A stretch of 64,000 nt of DNA from Helicobacter anseris (GTDB lineage Bacteria > Campylobacterota > Campylobacteria > Campylobacterales > Helicobacteraceae). The position numbers and the translations under genes are program-made. Below, piece by piece: positions 27,546 to 36,729 of this stretch (within the stretch, counting starts at the first letter, position 1; every line of letters begins with the position of its first letter). The DNA lies in the NCBI GenBank assembly GCA_004368235.1, contig JXTW01000004.1, positions 5,004 to 69,003 of the forward strand. The letters run 5' to 3'. The notes under the pieces were generated by a model. The model was not told the origin of the DNA. It did no database searches and worked only from the letters and a program-made list of their open reading frames with translations.

Positions 27546-28376
27546 ATGCATAAATTTGGTGTTTTTGGTAATCCAATTAGACACTCGCTTTCACCTTTAA
27601 TGCATAATTTTGCTTTTAAGGGGTTGCAAGATAAACTTGGATTTTTGGGACATTATGAAGCTGTGCTTTTAGAAGATGGTAACTCTTTAAGAGAGAGATT
27701 TTTGCAAGATGGTTTTAAAGGAGCAAATATTACCCTGCCTTTTAAAGAAGAAGCTTTTTTGCAGTGTGATGAAGTGTGTGGTATTGCTAAAGAGATTGGA
27801 GCTGTAAATACTTGGGTATTAGATTCGAATAAAATTTTTGGTTACAACACTGATGCAGAAGGCTTTTATAAAAGTATCCAAAATTTTGGATTTAGAAATA
27901 TTCTTATTCTTGGCGCAGGAGGGAGTGCAAAATCTATAGCTTATATTTTGAGGCAAAAGGGTTTGAGAGTGGTATTGCTTAATCGTAGTGCCAAGAGGCT
28001 AGAGAATTTTAGAGATTTTGAATGTGATACTTTTGAAGGGTTTAAAAAAAGTTGTGATTTTGATTTAGTAATAAATAGTACATCAGCCTCTATTCATGAT
28101 TGTTTACCTTGCAGTAAGACTCAGCTTAAAGAGCTTTTAAATAATACTAAGATGGCTTATGATTTATTTTATGGGAAACAGACACTATTTTTAGATTTTG
28201 CCAGAGAGCTTGGCTGTCAAATAAAAGATGGTTTAGAAATGCTTATTTATCAAGGTGCATTGGCATTTTTATTATTTAATGAATCAAATAAATATAAAGG
28301 GGATGAGAATAAAAAAGAGATTAATTTTTTAGAAGTAGCTAGTTTGATGAAGAGTGGACTAGAGAGTGGAAAATGA
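27546..28376 (+). CDS. aroE: Shikimate dehydrogenase
   Basis: NADPH-dependent reduction of 3-dehydroshikimate to shikimate in chorismate synthesis. The 276-residue enzyme shows the substrate site NPIRHSLSPLMHN, NITLPFKEEAF (catalytic Lys), GAVNTW, NTDAEGF, the nucleotide loop ILGAGGSAKSIAYILR and the terminal DGLEMLIYQGALAF. All match AroE. No clear ribosome site precedes the ATG; being six bases behind the SH3 gene, it probably depends on coupling. It overlaps rnr by 11 bases. Confidence 0.95.
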   Translation: MHKFGVFGNPIRHSLSPLMHNFAFKGLQDKLGFLGHYEAVLLEDGNSLRERFLQDGFKGANITLPFKEEAFLQCDEVCGIAKEIGAVNTWVLDSNKIFGYNTDAEGFYKSIQNFGFRNILILGAGGSAKSIAYILRQKGLRVVLLNRSAKRLENFRDFECDTFEGFKKSCDFDLVINSTSASIHDCLPCSKTQLKELLNNTKMAYDLFYGKQTLFLDFARELGCQIKDGLEMLIYQGALAFLLFNESNKYKGDENKKEINFLEVASLMKSGLESGK

Positions 28377-30348
28377 TTTAGAGATTTATTCCCAATTAGC
28401 TTTGGGTCTAGGTATTATCCCAAGACGTTTTAATGAGCTTTTTAAGAGCTTGGATGGTATGGGTGTATTAGAGTTCGCAAATAATAAGTATAAGCTTAAA
28501 CAAGATTTTGGTATTGCAGTTTATCAACAACGTTTTGGTTCTAAAGGGTTATTGAGGGATTTGGGTAGTGATAAGTGTTTTAAAACTAGTATAAAAATAC
28601 TTTCAAATGGAGATATTGTCCTTATTAAAAAGAAAAAAGATATACAAAAAAGGATAAAAAATAAATTTGATTCAAATGTTAAAGTACTTAGGGTGCTTAA
28701 AAAATCTTCTTTAAAACTTTGCTATTTAGAGAAGTTTAAGGGTCAAATTGTAGGGGTTTTATTAGAATCTAATAAACGAATTCATCTTAATATTAAGCAA
28801 AAATCTTTAGCTCAACTGCCACGTCATTGTGTAATTTATGTTGATATTTTTAAGGGTGAAATAAAAGAGATTTTAGGAGTCTTAGAGGATGAAAGAGTTG
28901 ATTTACCTATATTTCTTTTATCTAGAGGGGTTCATCATGGTTTTGGAGTTGAAGCTATTGAGTTTGCTAAAAGTTTTGGGACAGAAATAGATTCTAGTTT
29001 GTATCCTGATAGAGAGAATCTTTGTCATCTTCCTTTTTGTACTATAGATCCTGTAGATGCTAAAGATTTTGATGATGCAATTTATTATGATGCTAAAAAA
29101 AAGATTTTATATGTAGCTATTGCTGATGTAAGTGAATATGTGAGTGAAAATAGTGTTTTAGACATTGAGGCTAGAGCACGTGGGTTTAGTATTTATTTTC
29201 CTCATAAATGTATACCGATGTTGCCGCATAATCTTAGTGAAAATCTTTGTTCACTTCAGCCTAATGCCAAACGTCTAGCCTATATATGGAAGATTTGTTT
29301 TGATATAAATTATAATGTTAAGGAATCTTGTTTGTTTGAAGGGATTATCAGATCATGTGCAGCATTGAATTATGATGCAGTAGAAGAGTTTTTGCTTGCT
29401 AAGCCAGGTAGCGCTAAACAAATCCCAAAGCAATTGCATTCAAGTCTTAAAGAGTTTTATAAAGTGGCTATTAATATACGCACAAGACGTAGTAATGGAG
29501 CGTTGATGTTGGATATAAGTGATGTATCTTTGGAGCTTGATGAAGATACGTCTATAAAAACAATCAAAATAAAATACCAAAATGAAGCACAAAAATTAAT
29601 AGAAGAGGCAATGTTGCTAGCTAATGTTCAGGCAGCTAAATTATTAGATTCTGATGAAGGTATTTATCGCGTGCATATGGATATGGATTATGCTAAAAAG
29701 CAGCAACTCTTTAGTAATTTTAGTGAACTTGGTTTTGAGATCAGGGGCAAAAATGATAGTGAAATTATAAAATATATTCAAGAAGAGGCTAGAAAACGTG
29801 GCTGTTTGGATGAGGTAAATTCTATGATTATCAGAGCTCAAAGTAGGGCTATGTATGCAGCTAATATAGATTTGCATTTTGGGTTAAATTTTAAAGAATA
29901 TACACATTTTACTTCTCCTATTAGGCGCTATAGTGATTTGTTTTTACATAGGTTATTAAAAGCAAAAACTAGACACAAAAAACATGCTAATTACCTTGCA
30001 AATGAGGCTAATGCTCTTTGTAGATATCTAAATATACAAGAAAGAAATATTGCATATTTAGAGATGGATTTTTGTGATAGAAAGATGGCACGTTATGCTA
30101 GTAAATATATAGGCTTAGAGATTTTAGCTATTGTGATTGATGATGTATCAATGATAGCTAGTGCTTGTGAAAAAATTAAAAATGCAAGATTATTTATGCG
30201 TAATATGCCAGATGTAAAATTACTAGATAGAATATATGTAAGGATTGTTGAGGTAGATATTTTAAAAAGTCAAATTTTTGTAGAGTTTGTAGGATGGGAA
30301 CATAGGATAAATATAAAAAAGGTTAAAAATGTACAAAAAAGAGTTTGA
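28366..30348 (+). CDS. rnr: Ribonuclease R
   Basis: Processive 3'-to-5' exoribonuclease for structured RNA (HP1248 position). The RNB catalytic domain spans residues ~215-540, with the acidic metal site TIDPVDAKDFDDAIY near 227-241 and THFTSPIRRYSDLFLHRLL near 516. Residues 1-170 look like a cold-shock-type region and 560-660 like a degenerate S1 domain. At 660 residues it is shorter than the E. coli enzyme, as in H. pylori. The GTG at 28366 is taken as start, inside the end of aroE; the nearest ATG at 28373 is out of frame. A later start cannot be excluded. Confidence 0.92.
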   Translation: MENDLEIYSQLALGLGIIPRRFNELFKSLDGMGVLEFANNKYKLKQDFGIAVYQQRFGSKGLLRDLGSDKCFKTSIKILSNGDIVLIKKKKDIQKRIKNKFDSNVKVLRVLKKSSLKLCYLEKFKGQIVGVLLESNKRIHLNIKQKSLAQLPRHCVIYVDIFKGEIKEILGVLEDERVDLPIFLLSRGVHHGFGVEAIEFAKSFGTEIDSSLYPDRENLCHLPFCTIDPVDAKDFDDAIYYDAKKKILYVAIADVSEYVSENSVLDIEARARGFSIYFPHKCIPMLPHNLSENLCSLQPNAKRLAYIWKICFDINYNVKESCLFEGIIRSCAALNYDAVEEFLLAKPGSAKQIPKQLHSSLKEFYKVAINIRTRRSNGALMLDISDVSLELDEDTSIKTIKIKYQNEAQKLIEEAMLLANVQAAKLLDSDEGIYRVHMDMDYAKKQQLFSNFSELGFEIRGKNDSEIIKYIQEEARKRGCLDEVNSMIIRAQSRAMYAANIDLHFGLNFKEYTHFTSPIRRYSDLFLHRLLKAKTRHKKHANYLANEANALCRYLNIQERNIAYLEMDFCDRKMARYASKYIGLEILAIVIDDVSMIASACEKIKNARLFMRNMPDVKLLDRIYVRIVEVDILKSQIFVEFVGWEHRINIKKVKNVQKRV

Positions 30349-31312
30349 TACTTTATTAACAAATCATATTCCACAGATTATATTATTGTATGGTGAAGGA
30401 AGTTTTTTTATTGATTTTTACATACAAGAACTTAAAAATAGACTACAAACCCACACTATAAGTCAATTTTATTTTGACGATTTTGATTTGTCAGTAGTTG
30501 TGGATATACTAGATTCAGGTAGTTTATTTGGTGATGCTAGCACAGTTGTATTAAAACTAGATACTAAGTTATCTAAAAAGGATTGTGAAGTATTGTTAAC
30601 AACGCTTAGACATAGCCAGAATAATCATCTTATTATCGGCTTTTATAAAGCTGATAATAAAACACTTAGCCAGTACATACAAGATTCTAAAAATTTTGCT
30701 TTAATGCTTAAGGATAAAATTAGTGTAGATGTAAGATTTTTTATACCTACTCCCACAGAATCTATAATGTTTTTAAAAAGCAGGGCAAGCTCAATGTCTT
30801 TGAGTTTTGATGAAGGAGCATTACAATTTTTATTACAAATGCAAAATTATAATCTTGCTTTGGCTTTAAATGAACTTGATAAATATATGATGGTTGGAAA
30901 ACAGATTACTATAGATATTGTGCGTGAGCTTTCTTATGGGCTTGGTAGTGTTAAATTTGATGATTTTTTAAATGTCTTTTTTGATCGAAATGATTTTCTG
31001 ATTGTGTATGAAAAAATGCGTGAAGAAGGACTAGAATCTATGGAATTCTTGCGAGAAATGCAACACTATTTTTATATTTTATTTTTATTTTGTGCTTATG
31101 CTAAAATCTATGGTAAATGTGATGTTAAGGAAATATTAGGTTATGTGCCACCACAATTTGTTGTAGAAATATATACACGCAGGGCATTGCGTTTTAAAGA
31201 GAAAGATTTTCAACATATTTTTGAAATTTTTAATAGGTGGCATAATGGAATTATGAATGGAAAAAAGGAGATGGATATTCAAGCTTTAATCCAATTGAAG
31301 GCAATTTTATGA
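30329..31312 (+). CDS. holA: DNA polymerase III delta subunit
   Basis: Clamp-loader wrench subunit that opens the beta clamp. The 327-residue protein has the HolA layout: an N-terminal ILLYGEGSFFIDFYIQEL segment (a degenerate Walker A-like region), FFIPTPTESIMFLKSRASS before the lid domain and a helical C-terminal domain ending in MDIQALIQLKAIL. It sits between rnr and rpsF as HP1247 does. Its ATG lies 20 bases inside the end of rnr. Confidence 0.88.
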   Translation: MYKKEFDTLLTNHIPQIILLYGEGSFFIDFYIQELKNRLQTHTISQFYFDDFDLSVVVDILDSGSLFGDASTVVLKLDTKLSKKDCEVLLTTLRHSQNNHLIIGFYKADNKTLSQYIQDSKNFALMLKDKISVDVRFFIPTPTESIMFLKSRASSMSLSFDEGALQFLLQMQNYNLALALNELDKYMMVGKQITIDIVRELSYGLGSVKFDDFLNVFFDRNDFLIVYEKMREEGLESMEFLREMQHYFYILFLFCAYAKIYGKCDVKEILGYVPPQFVVEIYTRRALRFKEKDFQHIFEIFNRWHNGIMNGKKEMDIQALIQLKAIL

Positions 31313-31322
31313 TACAATCTTA

Positions 31323-31381
31323 TATCTTTTTATGCCTAATAATATAAAAAGATACCTTGCTCTTGGGTAGAACCCACGGGC
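31323..31381 (+). promoter_or_regulatory. Structured 5' leader of rpsF-ssb-rpsR, candidate S6:S18 autoregulatory element
   Basis: Two hairpins precede the rpsF ribosome site (AAGGAG, 31391-31396). The first pairs TATCTTTTTAT (31323-31333) with ATAAAAAGATA (31344-31354), 11 exact pairs. The second is GC-rich: GCTC-T-TGGGT (31359-31368), loop AGA, ACCCA-C-GGGC (31372-31381), ten positions with one mismatch. Bacterial rpsF leaders often bind the S6:S18 complex for feedback control. I infer that role here; I did not align it to the known motif. The first hairpin could instead end the holA transcript. Confidence 0.45.
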
Positions 31382-31401
31382 GTAAACCATAAGGAGTTTT
31401 G

Positions 31402-31800
31402 ATGAGACATTATGAAACAATGTTTATTATTAAGCCAACTTTAGTAGAAGAAGAGATAAAAGCAAAGATCGATTTCTATAAAGATGCAATTATAAAGAAT
31501 GGTGGTAGTATTGAGACTTACCTAGATATGGGTATGAGAAACTTAGCTTATGAGATTAAGAAAAATAAGCGTGGTTATTATTTTGTAATTTATTTTAAGG
31601 CAAATCCAAATCTTGTTTTAGAGCTTGAGCGTCTTTATAGAATTAATGAAGATATTTTGCGCTTTATTGTCATTAAATATGAAAGCAAGAAAGAGCAAAA
31701 GGCTTGGCAAGCGCTTGTTGATCGTGCTAATAAAAAGCCTGAAACAAAGACAAGTAAAGCTGAAGTTAAAGCTGTTGAGGGTCAGACTCAAGAAGGATAA
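31402..31800 (+). CDS. rpsF: 30S ribosomal protein S6
   Basis: S6 binds the central domain of 16S rRNA together with S18, encoded two genes on. [14 protein letters not shown] is the standard start, followed by [23 protein letters not shown] and [15 protein letters not shown] Lys/Glu-rich extension (residues ~105-132) exceeds the folded core, as is common in Campylobacterota. The ATG at 31402, five bases after AAGGAG, is chosen over a TTG at 31399. Confidence 0.96.
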   Translation: MRHYETMFIIKPTLVEEEIKAKIDFYKDAIIKNGGSIETYLDMGMRNLAYEIKKNKRGYYFVIYFKANPNLVLELERLYRINEDILRFIVIKYESKKEQKAWQALVDRANKKPETKTSKAEVKAVEGQTQEG

Positions 31801-31816
31801 TTCTAAGGGTTGAAAA

Positions 31817-32320
31817 ATGTTTAATAAAGTTGTAATGGTTGGAAATCTAACTCGTGATGTAGAATTGCGTTATTTGCCAAGCGGCGCAGCACTGGCTACT
31901 ATTGGTTTAGCCAGTAATCGTCGATATAAAAAGCAAGATGGAACCCAAGTTGAAGAACCTTGTTTTATCGATGTGAAGCTTTTTGGTCGTACTGCAGAAA
32001 TTGCCAATCAGTATTTACACAAAGGTAGTCGTGTTTTAATCGAGGGACGATTAACCTATGAGACTTGGATGGATCAAAATGGCGTAAAAAAATCACGTCA
32101 TACTATTACAGCTGAAAGTATGAATATGCTAGATGGCAGATCTAATGGTGAAAATATGACTCAGGAGTATAGTAATTTTACTTCAAAAGAGCAGGGTTAT
32201 GATCCTGTATCTAATCAAAGTTTTGCTACTAACAACTATGCAAACAATACACCAAAAGAGAGCTATGCAAGTAATATTCCAGAGATTGATATTGATAATG
32301 ATGATGAAGTTCCGTTTTAA
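31817..32320 (+). CDS. ssb: Single-stranded DNA-binding protein
   Basis: Tetrameric SSB of replication and repair. An OB fold covers residues 1-110 ([48 protein letters not shown]). A Gly-poor, Asn/Ser-rich linker follows. The acidic tip DNDDEVPF is the protein-docking tail, which here ends in VPF as in many proteobacterial SSBs. It lies between rpsF and rpsR, the classic arrangement. Confidence 0.96.
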   Translation: MFNKVVMVGNLTRDVELRYLPSGAALATIGLASNRRYKKQDGTQVEEPCFIDVKLFGRTAEIANQYLHKGSRVLIEGRLTYETWMDQNGVKKSRHTITAESMNMLDGRSNGENMTQEYSNFTSKEQGYDPVSNQSFATNNYANNTPKESYASNIPEIDIDNDDEVPF

Positions 32321-32334
32321 TTAAAGGAGAAAAT

Positions 32335-32589
32335 ATGGAAAGAAAAAAATATTCAAAAAGATATTGCCGCTATACAGAAGCAAAAATTGAATTTATTGAT
32401 TATAAAGATATTGAAATGCTTAAGCATTCTCTATCAGAGCGCTATAAGATTATGCCTCGTCGCTTAACAGGTAATACAAAAAAGTGGCAAGAGCGTGTTG
32501 AGGTAGCTATTAAGCGTGCGCGCCATATGGCTTTGATTCCTTATATTATCGATAGAAAACATGTTGTAGAAAATCCATTTAAAATTTAA
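32335..32589 (+). CDS. rpsR: 30S ribosomal protein S18
   Basis: An 84-residue basic protein that pairs with S6 on the 16S platform. The pattern [18 protein letters not shown], then [20 protein letters not shown] and [12 protein letters not shown] is diagnostic. AAGGAGAAA precedes the ATG. It is last in the operon and is followed at once by a strong hairpin terminator. Confidence 0.96.
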   Translation: MERKKYSKRYCRYTEAKIEFIDYKDIEMLKHSLSERYKIMPRRLTGNTKKWQERVEVAIKRARHMALIPYIIDRKHVVENPFKI

Positions 32590-32594
32590 TTTTG

Positions 32595-32620
32595 GCGTGC
32601 TTTATTAGCACGCTTTTATT
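32595..32620 (+). terminator. Terminator of rpsF-ssb-rpsR
   Basis: GCGTGC / GCACGC (32595-32600, 32608-32613) around a seven-base loop, followed by TTTTATT. It is the most GC-rich terminator in the window, and it lies between convergent rpsR and pyrB, so it may also serve pyrB. Confidence 0.8.
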
Positions 32621-33551
32621 AAATTTTTATTCCTAAACAATGTTCAATCACAGCCATTCGAACTAATACCCCATTGCTAACTTGATTTAATATTTTGCAT
32701 CTATTATCTAAGAACAGATCATCTGCTAGATCAATATTATGATGCACAGGACCTGGATGCAGTAATATAATATCACGATCTTTTAGCATTTCTTTGCGGA
32801 TACAAAAATCCTTAGCATAGTCTTTTAAAGAACCATAAACTTGTGCACTATGCCTTTCTGTTTGAGTGCGAAGACTCATTAAAATATCAAGCTTATCAAT
32901 ACAATCTTTAAGGCTATGTGAAGTTGGGAGATTAGTTTTAGGTAAAAAATGTGGAGGGGCTATAAGTGTTATATTTAATCCAAATCGTGGTAATAGTTCT
33001 AAATTACTATTAGCAACTCGGGAATTTTTGATATCACCAATAATTCCTATTCTCTTGCCTTTAAGATTAAGATTAATAGATGAGGAATTGAGGTTTTCTT
33101 GATGATAATGGTTAGCAATGGTAAGGAGGTCTAAGAGTGCTTGTGTAGGGTGCGCACGAGCCCCATCTCCACCATTAATGATTGGACAAGTAATAAAACG
33201 TGCTAAATGCTCTGGAGCTCCTGCATTTTTATGACGGATTATAATAGCATCAGGATGCATAGCATTGAGGTTGGCAGCCGTATCAGCAATTGTTTCACCT
33301 TTAGAAGTAGAGGAACGAGAAACATCTAATCTAATAACTTTAGCGCCTAGATTTTTTGCAGCAATCTCAAAGCTTGATAAAGTGCGTGTAGAGTTTTCAA
33401 AAAAAGCAGTAATAATAGTTTTGTTTTTTAGAGTTTGTGGATAGAGATTTTGTTTTGCAAGGGTATTTGCACGGCTTAAAATAGTGTGAATTTCTTGAGT
33501 ATTTAACATACTGGTTTGAATAAGATGATGCATTGTACCAAGGGTCTCCAT
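32619..33551 (-). CDS. pyrB: Aspartate carbamoyltransferase catalytic subunit
   Basis: Condenses carbamoyl phosphate and aspartate, the committed step of pyrimidine synthesis. The 310-residue enzyme shows the carbamoyl-phosphate loop [21 protein letters not shown], the [12 protein letters not shown] segment, SLRTQTERH and [11 protein letters not shown]. No regulatory PyrI is next to it, as is normal in this group. The first ATG (33551) would have a leader of about a dozen bases. A second ATG at 33533 (MHHLIQTS) matches the usual family start better; the choice stays open. Confidence 0.94.
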   Translation of the reverse strand: METLGTMHHLIQTSMLNTQEIHTILSRANTLAKQNLYPQTLKNKTIITAFFENSTRTLSSFEIAAKNLGAKVIRLDVSRSSTSKGETIADTAANLNAMHPDAIIIRHKNAGAPEHLARFITCPIINGGDGARAHPTQALLDLLTIANHYHQENLNSSSINLNLKGKRIGIIGDIKNSRVANSNLELLPRFGLNITLIAPPHFLPKTNLPTSHSLKDCIDKLDILMSLRTQTERHSAQVYGSLKDYAKDFCIRKEMLKDRDIILLHPGPVHHNIDLADDLFLDNRCKILNQVSNGVLVRMAVIEHCLGIKI

Positions 33552-33569
33552 TGTGAAAAATTTGTTATT

Positions 33570-33575
33570 ATTTTA
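33570..33575 (-). promoter_or_regulatory. Predicted extended -10 promoter of pyrB
   Basis: Read on the minus strand, TGCTAAAAT is an extended -10 with core at 33575-33570, giving a short or near-absent leader for the ATG at 33551. Confidence 0.35.
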
Positions 33576-33620
33576 GCAGAATCTACTTTTGATGTTTTTG
33601 CTTAATCCTAAGGGTCATAT

Positions 33621-34112
33621 GTGCGTAGTGTAGCTTTTTTTATATCTATTTTCGTGTTATTTTTTTCTGGCTGCGATAGTTTTTTTAATCGTGGTTATAG
33701 CGTTGATATTGTTTCTGAAAAAAAAATACAAGCTAGTCGAAAAGATGCCATTTTAAAAGATAATAAGGTAGTAATGACGGTTATTGCTACTTATTTAAAT
33801 AATGTTAGTGCACTGGCTTATTATAATCGTGAATATTTTTTTATTGAGATTTATAATGAAAATCAGATTGATTATAGCAATGTGATTGACTATACCTTGA
33901 ATGGTAGGAAACCTTTATGGATTCGTGAGATTAAAAATGATGAGTTTGATGAAATTTTGCGACCCAATAATAAGTGGAGTCATTGCTATTTAGTAGCTTT
34001 TAATGATATAAGCGAACTAGAGTCGCGAGAAATGATTTTAAAGATGAATGTAGGAAAGGTTGGGGCGATGAGTTTTGATTTTAGCTTAAAAATAGTGCCT
34101 CTTCAGATGTAA
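33621..34112 (+). CDS. Lipoprotein of unknown function (HP1085 position)
   Basis: A 163-residue protein starting at GTG 33621 with AAGGG upstream. MRSVAFFISIFVLFFSGC is a lipoprotein signal with lipobox FSGC and Cys18. The mature part is mixed alpha/beta (VVMTVIATYLN, YFFIEIYNE, WSHCYLVAF) with no motif I recognise. It matches the place of HP1085 in H. pylori, just before tlyA, and its stop codon shares one base with the next ATG, so the two genes are probably translated together. Confidence 0.78.
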   Translation: MRSVAFFISIFVLFFSGCDSFFNRGYSVDIVSEKKIQASRKDAILKDNKVVMTVIATYLNNVSALAYYNREYFFIEIYNENQIDYSNVIDYTLNGRKPLWIREIKNDEFDEILRPNNKWSHCYLVAFNDISELESREMILKMNVGKVGAMSFDFSLKIVPLQM

Positions 34113-35716
34113 TGCGTTTAGATATTCATATAGCTAAAGTCAGAAATATTAGCCGTCAAAAAGCTCAAGAGTTGATTAGAAAAGGTGAGGTGCTGGTTAA
34201 TGGAGAGGAGACCAAGCCTTCTTATTTGATTGAAAAGAATGATCAAATTGAGATTAAAGAAGTTCGACAATTTGTATCTCGAGCAGGAGAAAAGCTATGG
34301 GGATTTATAGATTTTATTAATCAGGCAAGAGATGGTCAAAACAAAAAACTAGAGATCGAGGGAAAGCGTATACTTGATGTAGGATCGAGTACGGGTGGTT
34401 TTGCAGAAGTGCTTTTGAGTTTCGGGGCAAAGAGTATAGATTGTGTAGATGTAGGAAGCAAACAATTGCATCCAAGTCTTAGAGATTTAGATCGCATTAG
34501 AGTATTTGAAAATTGTGATATTCGTGATTTTGCTATGAAAATTGATCAATCTTATGATTTGCTTACATGTGATGTGAGCTTTATTAGTATTAAGCATATT
34601 TTTAATGTTTTAAAAAATTGTGCAGATGAAATGATCTTGCTTTTTAAGCCACAGTTTGAATTAGATCGTAGTATAAAACGTACTAAAAGAGGTGTTGTAA
34701 AAGATTCTGAAGCTTTATTTTTTGCTTTAGAATCTTTTCAAACTTTTTTAGTTGCACAGGGTTTTGAGATTTTATTGCATCAAAGAGCTTGTATTAGTGG
34801 TAAAGAAGGAAATTGGGAATATTTCTTTTGGATTAGAAAATGTAAGCTTTTGTACAAGGATTTTATGGATTTAGAGATATGTTCACTGGCTTTAGGAAAA
34901 TTTGATGGGATGCATATTGCTCATTTTGAATTATTTAATAATCTAAAGCTTCCCGGAGCTGTTCTTGTTATCTCAAAAGATGGAAATGATATTTTATCTA
35001 GTGGAAATGATCGCAAGTTTCTTATGAAGCAGAATTTTAAAGATATTAAACTTTTTAACTTAAATTTAGATTTTATTAGAGAGATGAGCGGGCTAGAGTT
35101 TGTGGCTTTTCTTAGGGAGTGTTACCCTAAGCTTAGGGATATTGTTGTGGGATATGATTTTTTATTTGGAATAAATCGTAGTTGTGATAAGAAAGACTTG
35201 CAGAGATTTTGTGCCGAGTTTGGTATTGCAGTTCGTGTGATTAATGAGGTGAAATATCGTGGAATTTCTGTTCATTCTGGGGTTATTAAAGAGGCTCTAA
35301 AAAGGGGATATTTGCACATAACACAGAGATTGCTCGGTAGAAATTATTCTATTAGAGGATGGAGAATATCGGGTCAGGGCATTGGTTCAAAGGAGATTTT
35401 TGCTACAATTAATTTGGATTGTCAACCTTATTTTCTACCAAAAAATGGTGTTTATGCTGTGCGTTTAAATGGATTGTTGGGAGCTGGGTTTATTGGTATT
35501 CGCAGTACGGATAAAAATTTTAGCATAGAGATTCACTTATTGCATATGCCAGATTCTTGGGAAATGCTAAATAAAGAGATGCAGTTGGAGTTTTTGGCTT
35601 ATCTAAGGGAAAATAAGGTTTTTGAAAATATTAATGCTTTAAAAAAGCAGATAGATATGGATATTAAATGGATTAAAAAGAAATATATCAGCTTCTTGCC
35701 AGACTATAAACAATAG
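34112..35716 (+). CDS. TlyA rRNA methyltransferase fused to RibF riboflavin kinase/FAD synthetase
   Basis: One uninterrupted frame of 534 residues joining two enzymes that are separate neighbours in H. pylori (HP1086, HP1087). Residues 1-60 are an S4 RNA-binding domain; ~85-245 the FtsJ-like 2'-O-methyltransferase (LDVGSSTGGFAEVLL at 88-102, LTCDVSFISIKH, LLFKPQFE, GKEGNWEYF), which methylates ribosomal RNA. Residues ~255-400 are the FMN adenylyltransferase part (LGKFDGMHIAH at 262, VVGYDFLFG at 346), and ~403-525 the flavokinase part (QRLLGRNYSIRGW, GQGIGSKEIFATINL, KNGVYAVRL). No start codon with a ribosome site is evident at the junction. Its 3' end overlaps tonB on the other strand by 29 bases. 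Confidence 0.9.
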   Translation: MRLDIHIAKVRNISRQKAQELIRKGEVLVNGEETKPSYLIEKNDQIEIKEVRQFVSRAGEKLWGFIDFINQARDGQNKKLEIEGKRILDVGSSTGGFAEVLLSFGAKSIDCVDVGSKQLHPSLRDLDRIRVFENCDIRDFAMKIDQSYDLLTCDVSFISIKHIFNVLKNCADEMILLFKPQFELDRSIKRTKRGVVKDSEALFFALESFQTFLVAQGFEILLHQRACISGKEGNWEYFFWIRKCKLLYKDFMDLEICSLALGKFDGMHIAHFELFNNLKLPGAVLVISKDGNDILSSGNDRKFLMKQNFKDIKLFNLNLDFIREMSGLEFVAFLRECYPKLRDIVVGYDFLFGINRSCDKKDLQRFCAEFGIAVRVINEVKYRGISVHSGVIKEALKRGYLHITQRLLGRNYSIRGWRISGQGIGSKEIFATINLDCQPYFLPKNGVYAVRLNGLLGAGFIGIRSTDKNFSIEIHLLHMPDSWEMLNKEMQLEFLAYLRENKVFENINALKKQIDMDIKWIKKKYISFLPDYKQ

Positions 35717-36383
35717 GGACTTTGATTCTTACTCGGTGTTTTGGGAGAGGGAAATCTTTATGAGCATCATCTACAGCACGCAAGGCTGATTTATTAAGAA
35801 TATCACCAGCATTACTATGTAGTATTTTTAATCCCTCCATGCTGCCATCAGCATTGAGGATAAATTCTACCATGATTTCGCCTTCAAGACCTCGTATCCT
35901 TGCTATCCTTGGATAGACGTTATTATTAGAAATAGCAAGGCGAATCTTGCTTAAAAATTCATCGCTAACCCCTTGATTGTAAGCTAGGCTTTCAGCATTG
36001 CTACCTTCTTGATTGGCATTGCTAGCCTGTGCTTTTTCATCGATTTTTTCAGTCACAGGCTCGGTTATAGGCTTTTGGGTGAGTTCTGTTTGTTCAGGGA
36101 TGCTTGGTTTTTTATGTTTTGGCTTTTTAGGCTTGTGTTTTTTAGGTTTTGGTTTTTCTGGTTTTGGGGCAGCTGTAGAATGACGCAAGATATCTCCACC
36201 GCTATTAATGCTGGCTAATCTCATAGTTACAGTGGAATTTCCATTAATTTGAACGGCTGTAACGCGATTAGAAGGTGTATAGAAAAACCATATAAAGCCC
36301 CCTACATATAACAATGTTGCACATATAAATCCAATAAAGCTTGGATTTTTAATTTTGTTTTGTAGAGATTGCAAAATTTTCAT
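35688..36383 (-). CDS. tonB: TonB energy-transducing protein
   Basis: Inner-membrane protein that passes proton-motive energy from ExbBD to outer-membrane receptors. From the ATG at 36383 (AAGGA eight bases upstream) the 231-residue protein has a membrane anchor at ~15-35, a Lys/Pro spacer of repeated KPK and KPKH units (~70-115) that spans the periplasm, and a C-terminal TonB domain (IRLAISNNNVYPRIARIRGLEG within it, then EIMVEFILNADGS). Earlier in-frame starts up to 36428 would only run deeper into exbD. The start already overlaps exbD by 35 bases. Confidence 0.9.
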   Translation of the reverse strand: MKILQSLQNKIKNPSFIGFICATLLYVGGFIWFFYTPSNRVTAVQINGNSTVTMRLASINSGGDILRHSTAAPKPEKPKPKKHKPKKPKHKKPSIPEQTELTQKPITEPVTEKIDEKAQASNANQEGSNAESLAYNQGVSDEFLSKIRLAISNNNVYPRIARIRGLEGEIMVEFILNADGSMEGLKILHSNAGDILNKSALRAVDDAHKDFPLPKHRVRIKVPIVYSLARS

Positions 36384-36729
36384 GATTTTTTTCCTTGAGT
36401 ACATCCAGGATCTGTACAAAAATATCAAATTTAGATTCCTTATCGCTTTTTAGTTCAATAAGTGTTTTTGCATCAACCTTTCTTAAAGCTTCTTTTAAAT
36501 CAATAATATTAATAGGATGATCATCTAAATAAATTTGATTTTTAGAATCTACAATAATAACTCTCTTTTTTTCATCCTTAGCTTGCTCTGAATTTTGAGC
36601 TTGTGGGACTTCGACCTTGATTTTTCCTTGAGCAATGAAAGTTGAGACGCTTAAAACGATGGCTAAAAGTACGAGCATAATGTCAATAAAGGGGACAATG
36701 TTTAAGCCTTCACCACGCTTGATTTTCAT
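36349..36729 (-). CDS. exbD: ExbD biopolymer transport protein
   Basis: A 126-residue partner of ExbB and TonB in the inner membrane. MKIKRGEGLNIVPFIDIMLVLLAIVLSV holds the single helix with the essential Asp of the proton path (FIDIML). The rest is a periplasmic domain with IYLDDHPINI and the family's late VKxLDxxK region replaced by ILDVLKEK. It overlaps exbB by four bases and tonB by 35 bases. Confidence 0.92.
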   Translation of the reverse strand: MKIKRGEGLNIVPFIDIMLVLLAIVLSVSTFIAQGKIKVEVPQAQNSEQAKDEKKRVIIVDSKNQIYLDDHPINIIDLKEALRKVDAKTLIELKSDKESKFDIFVQILDVLKEKNHENFAISTKQN

